Program-made: the position numbers and the translations under genes
The notes under the pieces: generated by a model
What the model saw: only the letters and a program-made list of their open reading frames with translations
Told to the model about the DNA's origin: nothing
Database searches by the model: none
From: JACQHM01 sp964535215
GTDB taxonomy: Bacteria > Methylomirabilota > Methylomirabilia > Methylomirabilales > JACQHM01
Assembly: GCA_964535215.1 (NCBI GenBank)
Contig: CAZHST010000039.1
Span: 1-26,305, forward strand
Reading direction: 5' to 3'
DNA length: 26,305 nt
In this document: positions 7,662 to 14,297 of the stretch, piece after piece
Position numbering within the stretch: position 1 is the first letter of the stretch
How the letters are laid out: each line of letters begins with the position of its first letter

Positions 7662-8462
7662 TTACTCATAGACCTCGGCCTTGACCCCCGTTCGTTCAAC
7701 GACCAGGCGGGCAATCGCTTCTAAGGCTTCCCGCTCGACCTTCTCCAACCCCGGATCCGCCGGGACCCGGTCCAGGCTGTAGACCTGGACCAGGAGCGGC
7801 CTGATCTCCTCGATCCTTTTCAACCACGGAGCCAGGACCTCAGGCTGGAGGTTACTCACCCTCCCCTTGACAAAAAGGGACTGGAGGATGACCTCCCCTA
7901 AGGCCTTCAAGCCCTCAACGACCTCCTCCAGATGAAAGGGCGAGAAGGGCCGGTTCAGGCGCTGAATCATCACCTCGTCCCCGGCATCCAGCTTCATGAT
8001 CTTTAAGTCGAACCATTGAAGGGCCCTCCTGACCTCCGCCTTCCCCACCGTGGAGGAGTTGGAGAGGATCGCCAGCTTTGCCCGGGGAACGTAATGGTCC
8101 CGGAGGGTCCTGGACGCCCGGACAATCTCCTCGAGCGAAGGGTGCAGGGTCGGCTCCCCGTTCCCGGAAAAGGTGATGGTGTCCAAAGGGGCCCCTTCCG
8201 CAGCCAGCCTGGCAAGGGCCTCCTCCAGCGCCTTCACGACGATGGCAGGAGACGGCAGATCCTCCCGCTTCCCAGGATCCAAGGGGGGAGGAGGGGTCCA
8301 GCCGAGCTGGCAGTACCGGCAGTTGAAGGAGCAGAGCTTCGCCCCTAAGGGCAGAATATTGACGCCCAGCGAGAGACCCAGCCGCCGGGAGGGGATCGGG
8401 CCGTAGACGATCCCCTCCCACAATCCCTTTGGTTTCCGCCCTCCTCGTTCTTGCGCCATCAT
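7662..8462 (-). CDS. Radical SAM protein of the COG0731 (Fe-S oxidoreductase) type
   Basis: A 266-residue radical SAM enzyme. The [4Fe-4S]/SAM motif is C44-x3-C48-x2-C51 (CSFNCRYC). The preceding YGPIPSRRLG and later TFSGNGEPTLHP are hallmarks of the COG0731 family, which is related to wyosine-type tRNA enzymes; bacterial members mostly lack assigned substrates. No SPASM-like second cluster is seen. The start ATG 8462 overlaps the upstream stop by one base (TGATG), and a second ATG follows at once. It is the third of three consecutive radical SAM genes in an operon with a kinase and sigma-54 activator. The reaction is unknown. Confidence 0.9.
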   Translation of the reverse strand: MMAQERGGRKPKGLWEGIVYGPIPSRRLGLSLGVNILPLGAKLCSFNCRYCQLGWTPPPPLDPGKREDLPSPAIVVKALEEALARLAAEGAPLDTITFSGNGEPTLHPSLEEIVRASRTLRDHYVPRAKLAILSNSSTVGKAEVRRALQWFDLKIMKLDAGDEVMIQRLNRPFSPFHLEEVVEGLKALGEVILQSLFVKGRVSNLQPEVLAPWLKRIEEIRPLLVQVYSLDRVPADPGLEKVEREALEAIARLVVERTGVKAEVYE

Positions 8463-9685
8463 CAGTACAGGAACTCGCGGATATCGTACGGGGAGAGTTT
8501 GGGCTTTGAAGGGCCGGTGAACCGGAGGCCGGCTCTGATGGCTGCCTCCTGCTCCCGCATCTCCTCTTCGGTCAGGGGCCTAATCCCCAAAGCCTCAGCC
8601 CACCTGGCATACCCTGAGCCGGGGTGGATCACCAGGGGGGAGAAGTAGATCAAATCCCCCTCCCCCAGGGGGAGGGTGTTCAGGAGCGTGACCGTCCCTT
8701 CCACGTGGGGTTGAGCGTATCGGTCCCCGCCGATCCCCAGCATGATGATGACCCCGACGTTCACCCCCCCCTCTTTCACGCCGATGATCGTCCGCTTCGC
8801 CTCGTCGGCGCTCCCCGGCTTGTTCAAACCCTTTAGCAGTTCATCATGACCGGTCTCCACGCCGATGTAGACCCGCTTCAGCTTCCTTTCGGCCAGCGCC
8901 TTAAACTCCTTCGGGGATTTTCTCACGGTGAAGGCATCCGTGAAGGCGTAGATCCCGGTAAAGGTGGGGAAGGCCTCATTCGCCAGCTCGAAGAACCGGA
9001 GGAGCCGCTCCTGGGGGGTGATGAGGGCGTTGGCATCGCCCAGGAAGATCGAGCGTCGAAGCTTTAACCCCTCCCCCAAGAAGGTCTTGACCGCCTGGAT
9101 GTGGGCCTTGAACTCCTCCTCGGTCTTGACCCGGAAACGCCGGCCCTTGTAGAAATCACAGAAGTTGCACTGGTTATAGGGGCATCCCTCCGTCGCCTGG
9201 AGGACAAGGGTCAGGTACTGATCGGGAGGAAGGATCGTCACCGGCTTGTAGATGGAGAGGAACCGCTCCCGGTCAGCCTCCAGGGCCTGAGGATCGTAGG
9301 AGACAACCTTCCTCAGGGCGAGGGCTGCCTCTTCCAAAGCCTCAGGCGTCGGCTCCTCCCAAGGGACGATGGCCCCGGTCTCCAGGGCGTGGAGGATCCG
9401 CTGGAGCCTCCGGTGGATCCCGGTGAGGAGGGCCCCCTTCTCCTCCCCCGGAACCTCCCTCCTCACCCGGTGGCGGCCTGAAGAGGTCCACTCCCCCCGC
9501 TTCTCCAGGACCCGGTTGTCAAGGCCCCGAACGAAGGTTCGGTCCCCTGTGTAAGCAAAGAGGAGCCGTCCTTCCAGGTCGAAGGTGAGGACGGGGACCT
9601 GGTTGATGGTCACCGAGAGGGAGGAGGCCTTGACGTTGATGAAGACCTCCTCCCCGGTCTCCTTGAGAAGAAAACGGACCTGCAA
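8462..9685 (-). CDS. Radical SAM protein with a CX4CX2C cluster motif
   Basis: A 407-residue protein. A novel-looking N-terminal region (about 1-150, beta-rich then helical) precedes the radical SAM core. The cluster motif is GCPYNQCNFC (C168-x4-C173-x2-C176). This is one residue longer than the classic CX3CX2C, a spacing seen in some COG1032-like radical SAM families. The following FYKGRRFRVKTEEEF and GVETGHDELLKGLNKPG (the SAM-contact region of this group) support the assignment. The start is TTG 9685 with GGGAG upstream; no ATG or GTG fits the position. It begins 18 bases after the SPASM gene stop, and its own stop overlaps the next radical SAM gene. Substrate unknown. Confidence 0.88.
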   Translation of the reverse strand: MQVRFLLKETGEEVFINVKASSLSVTINQVPVLTFDLEGRLLFAYTGDRTFVRGLDNRVLEKRGEWTSSGRHRVRREVPGEEKGALLTGIHRRLQRILHALETGAIVPWEEPTPEALEEAALALRKVVSYDPQALEADRERFLSIYKPVTILPPDQYLTLVLQATEGCPYNQCNFCDFYKGRRFRVKTEEEFKAHIQAVKTFLGEGLKLRRSIFLGDANALITPQERLLRFFELANEAFPTFTGIYAFTDAFTVRKSPKEFKALAERKLKRVYIGVETGHDELLKGLNKPGSADEAKRTIIGVKEGGVNVGVIIMLGIGGDRYAQPHVEGTVTLLNTLPLGEGDLIYFSPLVIHPGSGYARWAEALGIRPLTEEEMREQEAAIRAGLRFTGPSKPKLSPYDIREFLY

Positions 9686-9703
9686 TGATCTCCCTTTCCC
9701 CCC

Positions 9704-10795
9704 TCACCCCTCCCCCGAATCCTTGGGGTGATAAGCGCAGAAGGGCTCCTCGGCGAGGTAATCCCCTTCGGCCCAGAAGGCCCGGGCCCGGGAGCCGCCG
9801 CAGACCCATCGGAACGCACAGCGTCCGCATCGCCCCTTTAATCGGTCCATATCCCGGAGCTCCTGAAGATAGGGGGAACTCCGGTAGATCTCGGAGAGCG
9901 GCCGCTCCCTCACGTTCCCCAGGAGGGGGGAGGGGAGGAAGCCTGCCGGGTACACCTCCCCCTTGTGGGAGACGAAGATCACCCCGTTGCCGTCCCGAAT
10001 GCCGAAGCCCATCCGCTTCCCCAGCCTCTGAATCTCCTCCAGCGGCATCCCCTCCTCACGCTTTCGCTCGATCCAGTACCTTCGGTAGTGAGGCGCCTCC
10101 ACCGTGCTGACATGGAAAGGGGCCTCGGTGGAAATCGCATAGACCCAGGCGAACAGCTCCTCCACCTCCTCGGCCGAAGGGATGCCCAGCACGGCCCCCC
10201 GGCCCACCGGGACGAGGAGAAAGAGGCTCCAGCGGTGGACGGGAGGAAAAGCCTCTTCCTTAAGAAGCCGGTACAGGGCCGGGAGGTGGGGCAAGGTCTC
10301 CCGGGTGACCGTGGTGTTGATCTGGACGGGGAGGTGGAACTCCCGGGCCCAGGCGAGGGCTTCTATGGAGCGGGCAAAGGTGCCGGGGACCCTCCGGAAG
10401 GTGTCGTGCACGGGAGGATCCGGTCCATCCAGGCTGACCCCCATGACGGCCACCCCCAGCTCCCGGAAGCGGCGGACGGCGTCCCGGGTCAGGGTCGGGG
10501 TGATGCTCGGGGTGATGCTGAGGGGAAGTCGGAGCTCCCGGGCAAAGGTCATAAGCTCGAAAAGATCGGGCCGCTTCATGGGATCCCCGCCGGTGAGGAT
10601 CAGCATGCTCCCCATCCCCTTCACATCCCGCATCAGGGCCTTCCCCTCCTCCGTCGTGAGCTCTAAAGGATCCCGGGCAGGGATGGCATCGGCCCGGCAG
10701 TGCTGGCAGGCAAGATCACAGGCGATGGTCATCTCCCAGTAGACGTTCCGTGGGGCGTCCCCATACACGTATCCGGTCAACAGCGGAGTCTCCAC
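9704..10795 (-). CDS. Radical SAM/SPASM protein resembling the haem-modifying NirJ/AhbD group
   Basis: A 363-residue protein. GTG 10795 was chosen because AAGGAGG sits eight bases upstream. Longer in-frame options run into the sigma-54 promoter. The core motif is C26-x3-C30-x2-C33 (CDLACQHC) followed by LTGGDPMKRPDLFEL. The C-terminal auxiliary-cluster region has CGRCAFRWVCGGSRARA and a last Cys in EEPFCAYHP. This CGGSRARA-type signature recalls a SPASM family near NirJ/AhbC/AhbD, which modify tetrapyrrole side chains in haem d1 and alternative haem pathways. Members that modify peptides also exist, so the substrate is open. It is first in the minus-strand operon and diverges from hemA, which makes a tetrapyrrole role attractive but unproven. 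Confidence 0.85.
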   Translation of the reverse strand: METPLLTGYVYGDAPRNVYWEMTIACDLACQHCRADAIPARDPLELTTEEGKALMRDVKGMGSMLILTGGDPMKRPDLFELMTFARELRLPLSITPSITPTLTRDAVRRFRELGVAVMGVSLDGPDPPVHDTFRRVPGTFARSIEALAWAREFHLPVQINTTVTRETLPHLPALYRLLKEEAFPPVHRWSLFLLVPVGRGAVLGIPSAEEVEELFAWVYAISTEAPFHVSTVEAPHYRRYWIERKREEGMPLEEIQRLGKRMGFGIRDGNGVIFVSHKGEVYPAGFLPSPLLGNVRERPLSEIYRSSPYLQELRDMDRLKGRCGRCAFRWVCGGSRARAFWAEGDYLAEEPFCAYHPKDSGEG

Positions 10796-10838
10796 CGGCG
10801 AAACCTCCTTTGAAGAAAAGAGGGCATGACCAGAAAGA

Positions 10839-10853
10839 GCAAGGGGCATGCCA
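10839..10853 (-). promoter_or_regulatory. Sigma-54 (-24/-12) promoter of the radical SAM-HK1-RR1 operon
   Basis: Read on the minus strand the site is TGGCATGCCCCTTGC, followed by T. It keeps the invariant GG and GC with exactly ten bases between them, and differs from the TGGCACG-N4-TTGC consensus at one position. Transcription should start near 10828, about 33 bases before GTG 10795. It sits upstream of an operon that itself encodes a sigma-54 activator. Confidence 0.75.
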
Positions 10854-10980
10854 GCGGGACTCAGGAGCCTGAAGACCCGGCCTTTGATCGGCGTGAAAAG
10901 GCCTGGGGACAATGGAAAGAAAGGGGCCCCGTCTCCAAGGAGGGGAAGAGGGGGGAAAAGCACCGGGGATCGCAGAAAAG

Positions 10981-11012
10981 TGGGGCAGCGTTGCCCTACC
11001 CCGGTTGCCCCA
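10981..11012. promoter_or_regulatory. Inverted-repeat candidate activator site 1
   Basis: GGGGCA-N4-TGCCCT (10982-10997) is a near-perfect dyad. TGGGGCA (10981-10987) is also inverted as TGCCCCA at 11006-11012. It lies about 130 bases upstream of the minus-strand and 140-170 bases upstream of the plus-strand sigma-54 promoter, distances normal for enhancer-binding proteins. Confidence 0.5.
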
Positions 11013-11052
11013 CAGATGCTCTTCCCTGAAATGTTCAAGGGTTACAGGAGAG

Positions 11053-11070
11053 AGGGGCAGGAATGCCCCA
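11053..11070. promoter_or_regulatory. Inverted-repeat candidate activator site 2
   Basis: A-GGGGCA-GGAA-TGCCCC-A is a perfect dyad with a four-base centre and the same half-site (GGGGCA) as the site at 10981. It lies about 80 bases upstream of the plus-strand -24 element. Repeating the half-site and spacing is what an NtrC-type dimer site would look like. Confidence 0.55.
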
Positions 11071-11071
11071 C

Positions 11072-11089
11072 TGGGACCCAAAGGTCCCA
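11072..11089. promoter_or_regulatory. Third inverted repeat in the divergent region
   Basis: T-GGGACC-CAAA-GGTCCC-A is a perfect dyad with the same geometry (6-4-6) as the two neighbouring dyads but a different half-site. It could be the site of the second activator. A hairpin role is less likely because no U-run follows. Confidence 0.45.
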
Positions 11090-11148
11090 ATTAGGAGGTC
11101 TAAGCCGCCCGGTCCCCTGACGGTTACGGAGGCCTCATCGCCTTACTT

Positions 11149-11164
11149 TGGCATCGTCCTTGCT
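11149..11164 (+). promoter_or_regulatory. Sigma-54 (-24/-12) promoter of the hemA operon
   Basis: TTGGCATCGTCCTTGCT (11148-11164) has GG at 11150-11151 and GC at 11162-11163 with exactly ten bases between, and TTGC intact. Transcription should start near 11175, about 70 bases before the hemA ATG. No competing sigma-70 promoter is evident in the leader. Confidence 0.75.
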
Positions 11165-11244
11165 ATCTCAAAGGGTCGTTATTCCTTACCGGCAACGGGC
11201 AGGAAGAGGCCCCAATCGCCGGGACCTGGATCTGAAGGAGGCCC

Positions 11245-12552
11245 ATGAAGATCATCGCCGTCGGGCTGAATCATAAGACCGCCCCGGTAGAGATCAGGGA
11301 GAAGCTCTCAATCCCAGAGCGGGATCTTCCGGCCTCCCTGGAGGCGATAGGAGGGAACTCCCCCCTCTGGGAGCGGCTCATCCTGAGCACCTGCAACAGG
11401 ACCGAGGTGTACGGGGTCGCCCATGACTGGCAGGAGGCCAGGTCCACTCTCGAAGGCTTTCTTGCCAGGCGGGGGAGGATTCCTGTCGAGACACTTCGGG
11501 GGTTTCTCTACTGCCATGTCGAAGAGGCTGCCGTCCGACATCTCTCCCGGGTCGCCGCCGGTCTGGACTCGATGATCCTGGGGGAGTCGCAGATCCTTGC
11601 CCAGGTCAAGAAGGCCTATCAGCTGGCCCAGGAATGGAGGGCGACGGGACCCATCCTGAATGCCCTCTCCGAGCATGCCTTGAAAGTGGGGAAACGGGTC
11701 AGGACGGAGACCGGGATCGGGGCGTCGGCGACCTCGATCCCCGGCGTGGCCGTGGAACTGGCCCGAAGAATCTTCGGTAAGCTTGAAGGAAAGATCGTCC
11801 TCATCATTGGGGCGGGGGAGATGGCGGAGCTGGCCACCCGGCACCTCTTAGAGGAGCAGGTCAGCGCGATCCTTGTTGCCAATCGAAACGCCGAACGGGC
11901 GATCCGGTTGGCCAATGAGTTGGGAGGGAGGGTGGTCAGGTTTGAGCGGCTCCAGGAGGAGCTGGCGCAGGTGGACATCGTCATCAGCTCGACAGCCTCC
12001 CCCCACTATCTCCTCCGGAAGGCCGACCTGGTCGGGGTCATGCGACAGAGAAGGAACCGCCCCCTGTTTATCATTGACATCGCCGTCCCCAGGGACATTG
12101 ACCCTGAGGTCCACGACCTCGACGGTTTGTACCTCTACGACATTGATGATCTGAAAGGGGTGGCGGAGCTGAACCGCACGGCCAGGGAGAAAGAGGCAAG
12201 GCGGGCGGAGGCCATCGTGGAGAAGGAGGTGGCCCTCTTCATGGCCAGGCTTCGGTCGCTCCATGCGGTCCCTACCATCGTACAACTGAGAGAATGGGTT
12301 GAGACGATCCGAGCCGCCGAGCTGGAAAAAGCTTTCTCCAAGCTTTCTCACCTTCGGCCGGAGGACCGGGAGGCCATCGCGTCCCTCACCGCGGCCCTGG
12401 TGAACAAGATCCTCCACCGGCCGATCGTCGAGCTGAAGCGGCGGGCCCTGGAGGGAGACGGGCACGCTTACTGCCAGGCGGTGGCAGAGCTGTTCGGGCT
12501 CGAGGCGAAGGAAAGCCCGTCCAGGACCGGGAGGTGTCGCGATGAAGCTTAA
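11245..12552 (+). CDS. hemA: Glutamyl-tRNA reductase
   Basis: NADPH-dependent reduction of glutamyl-tRNA to glutamate-1-semialdehyde, the first committed step of the C5 route to haem. The 435 residues match the usual length. N-terminal catalytic domain: GLNHKTAPVEIREKL (7-21) and LSTCNRTEVYG with nucleophile C50. LDSMILGESQILAQVKKAY is the tRNA/substrate region. The NADPH domain follows with IIGAGEMAELATRHL, and the C-terminal dimerisation helices carry NKILHRPIVELKR. AAGGAGG precedes the ATG. It is first in a plus-strand operon, its end overlaps the next gene by 11 bases, and it sits behind a sigma-54 promoter. Grouping hemA with sensor kinases rather than hemC/hemB is unusual and suggests regulated haem supply for the cytochromes downstream. 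Confidence 0.97.
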   Translation: MKIIAVGLNHKTAPVEIREKLSIPERDLPASLEAIGGNSPLWERLILSTCNRTEVYGVAHDWQEARSTLEGFLARRGRIPVETLRGFLYCHVEEAAVRHLSRVAAGLDSMILGESQILAQVKKAYQLAQEWRATGPILNALSEHALKVGKRVRTETGIGASATSIPGVAVELARRIFGKLEGKIVLIIGAGEMAELATRHLLEEQVSAILVANRNAERAIRLANELGGRVVRFERLQEELAQVDIVISSTASPHYLLRKADLVGVMRQRRNRPLFIIDIAVPRDIDPEVHDLDGLYLYDIDDLKGVAELNRTAREKEARRAEAIVEKEVALFMARLRSLHAVPTIVQLREWVETIRAAELEKAFSKLSHLRPEDREAIASLTAALVNKILHRPIVELKRRALEGDGHAYCQAVAELFGLEAKESPSRTGRCRDEA

Positions 12553-14296
12553 TGTGTTCCAGAGGTTTGTCCTGATCACCTTCGCTGGCATCCTCGTAAT
12601 CATGACATCCTTAGGCTCCATCATCTCCCGGCTCCTGATGACCCGGTATCTTGAACTGGAAAGACAGGCAGTCACCAGCCTGGTCAGGGCCGTGACCGAC
12701 GTAGACCTCCCGGCGGACGAGTTCCGCCGGGCCGTTGAGGAGCAGCAATTTGACCGGTTTCAGTCCATCCAACGCCACTTCTTAAAAGCCCAGCACGTCC
12801 TCCGGGTCAAGATCTACGACGCCAAGGGCGTCATCGTCTGGTCCGATGAACCCCGGCTGATCGGCCGGCGGTTCTGGAACAACGAGGAGCTGGAGGAGGC
12901 CCTCAGGGGAAAGATCGAGGTGAAGGTGGGGTTAAAGAAGGAAGAGCACCGCTACGAGGTCGAGCTGGCCCCTGAGGAAGAGCTGCTCGAGGTCTACGTC
13001 CCCCTGGTTTCGGAAACCGGGCAGGTCTACGGGATCATCGAGGTCTACAAGCACGCGGCCCGCTTCTTTCAGGATTTAAGGAGCGCCAAGCGGTTGGTCT
13101 GGCTCTCCTCCTTTTTGGGCGGTCTCCTCCTTTTCGCCTCCCTTTCAGGGGTCTTCTGGAGGGCCTGGAAGAAGGAGGAAGAGCTTCATCAAAAGCTGGA
13201 GGAGGCCAAGCAGTTCAACGAGGGGATCGTTGAGAACATCAATGTGGGTGTTGCCGTCGTGGATCGGGACCTCACGGTCCTTGGGTGGAACAGGGCCTGG
13301 GAGAAGCTCTGCAAGAGGGGGTCGAAGAGCCGGGAGGAAGTGATGGGGCGAAACCTCGTCCAGGTCTTCCCCGAGCTGGAACGGTTAGAGATCCGAAGAA
13401 GGCTCGGCCACCTCTTCAAAACGGGGTCCCCCCAGGTCCTCTACGGCCAGGACTGCCCTTTCTGCCCGTCGACCGACCGGACGATGGTGAATATCAGCCT
13501 GATCCCGATCCCATACGGGACGAACGTGTCGAGGGCCCTGATCCTGGTGGAGGAGATCAGCGGGCTCATCGAGTATCAGACGAAGCTCATCCAGTGGGAG
13601 CGGTTGGGGACCATCGGCGAGATCATGGCGGGCTTCGCGACCGAGATCAGCAACCCTCTGGCCATCATCGGCGCCAGGGTGAAGCTCCTCCTCGAGGAGG
13701 CAGGGGAGAAGGGGCTTCCCGAAGGGCTCGTCCGGGATCTGGAGGTCCTTGACCGGCACACCTTCAGGATCGGGGAGACCATCCACGATCTCCTGACCTT
13801 TGCGCGGGGGCCTGCCCACGAGTTCATCTCCCTGGATGTGAACGAGGTCATCACCGAGGCCGTCGGCCTGATCGAGAAGGGCTACGCCGAGCGGGGCATC
13901 CGGATTGAAAAGGACCTGGGGAAAAACCTTCCTCCTCTCGATGGGAGTCCATGCCAGCTCCAGCTCGTCTTCCTGAACCTGTTCGGGAACGCCCGGGACG
14001 CCATGCCTGAAGGGGGAAAGATCCGGGTGAAAAGCTCCCTCAGTCAAGACGGGAGCTCGATCGTGGTCGAGGTGGCCGACACCGGCACGGGTATCCCCGA
14101 GGCGATCCTCGGGAGGATCTTTGAGCCCTTCTTCACGACCAAAGAGGTGGGCAAGGGGACGGGGTTAGGGCTCTCGGTGGCGTTTGGGGTCATCAAGGCC
14201 CACGGTGGGGAGATCCAAGTGGAGAGCAAGCCCGGGGAGGGGGCAACCTTTCGGGTGATCCTCCCTCTCGACCGGCGTCCTGGAGGATTGGTGTAG
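12542..14296 (+). CDS. PAS sensor kinase-like protein lacking the phospho-accepting histidine (HK2)
   Basis: A 584-residue membrane protein. TM1 (about 8-32) and TM2 (about 185-205) enclose a periplasmic sensor of about 150 residues. A PAS domain (about 222-340) carries C305-x2-C308 (QDCPFC). A HisKA-like region and a HATPase domain follow. N-box (NLFGNARDA), G1 (DTGTGIPEA), F-box (FEPFFTTK) and G2 (GTGLGLS) are intact, so ATP binding is expected. The H-box reads AGFATEISNP: T367 stands where His is expected, codon ACC at 13640-13642. The frame is clean across the site, so this is not a frameshift. It cannot autophosphorylate on the usual residue and may act in trans on another kinase or as a pseudokinase regulator. 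Start ATG 12542 has GGGAGGT upstream. Confidence 0.92.
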   Translation: MKLNVFQRFVLITFAGILVIMTSLGSIISRLLMTRYLELERQAVTSLVRAVTDVDLPADEFRRAVEEQQFDRFQSIQRHFLKAQHVLRVKIYDAKGVIVWSDEPRLIGRRFWNNEELEEALRGKIEVKVGLKKEEHRYEVELAPEEELLEVYVPLVSETGQVYGIIEVYKHAARFFQDLRSAKRLVWLSSFLGGLLLFASLSGVFWRAWKKEEELHQKLEEAKQFNEGIVENINVGVAVVDRDLTVLGWNRAWEKLCKRGSKSREEVMGRNLVQVFPELERLEIRRRLGHLFKTGSPQVLYGQDCPFCPSTDRTMVNISLIPIPYGTNVSRALILVEEISGLIEYQTKLIQWERLGTIGEIMAGFATEISNPLAIIGARVKLLLEEAGEKGLPEGLVRDLEVLDRHTFRIGETIHDLLTFARGPAHEFISLDVNEVITEAVGLIEKGYAERGIRIEKDLGKNLPPLDGSPCQLQLVFLNLFGNARDAMPEGGKIRVKSSLSQDGSSIVVEVADTGTGIPEAILGRIFEPFFTTKEVGKGTGLGLSVAFGVIKAHGGEIQVESKPGEGATFRVILPLDRRPGGLV

Positions 14297-14297
14297 C

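Larger units (their letters stand above)
10796..11244. other. Divergent intergenic control region (449 bases)
   Basis: This region separates the minus-strand radical SAM/kinase operon from the plus-strand hemA/kinase operon. It holds one sigma-54 promoter in each direction, three GC-rich inverted repeats between them, and the two ribosome sites. No credible coding sequence is present; the short frames here have no ribosome site or recognisable protein. It is unusually large for this gene-dense window. Confidence 0.8.

Noticed and set aside
7577..7714. N-terminal extension of HK1
   Set aside because: It crosses the palindromic gap and the end of the radical SAM gene; ATG 7576 has a good ribosome site directly before the membrane sensor.
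10796..11038. Longer start for the SPASM protein
   Set aside because: The extra residues show no domain and would cover the sigma-54 promoter and an activator dyad; GTG 10795 has an AAGGAGG at normal spacing.
13619..13660. Frameshift as the cause of the missing H-box histidine in HK2
   Set aside because: Flanking H-box residues (AGFA before, EISNP after) are in the same frame with no insertion or deletion; a substitution is the simplest reading.
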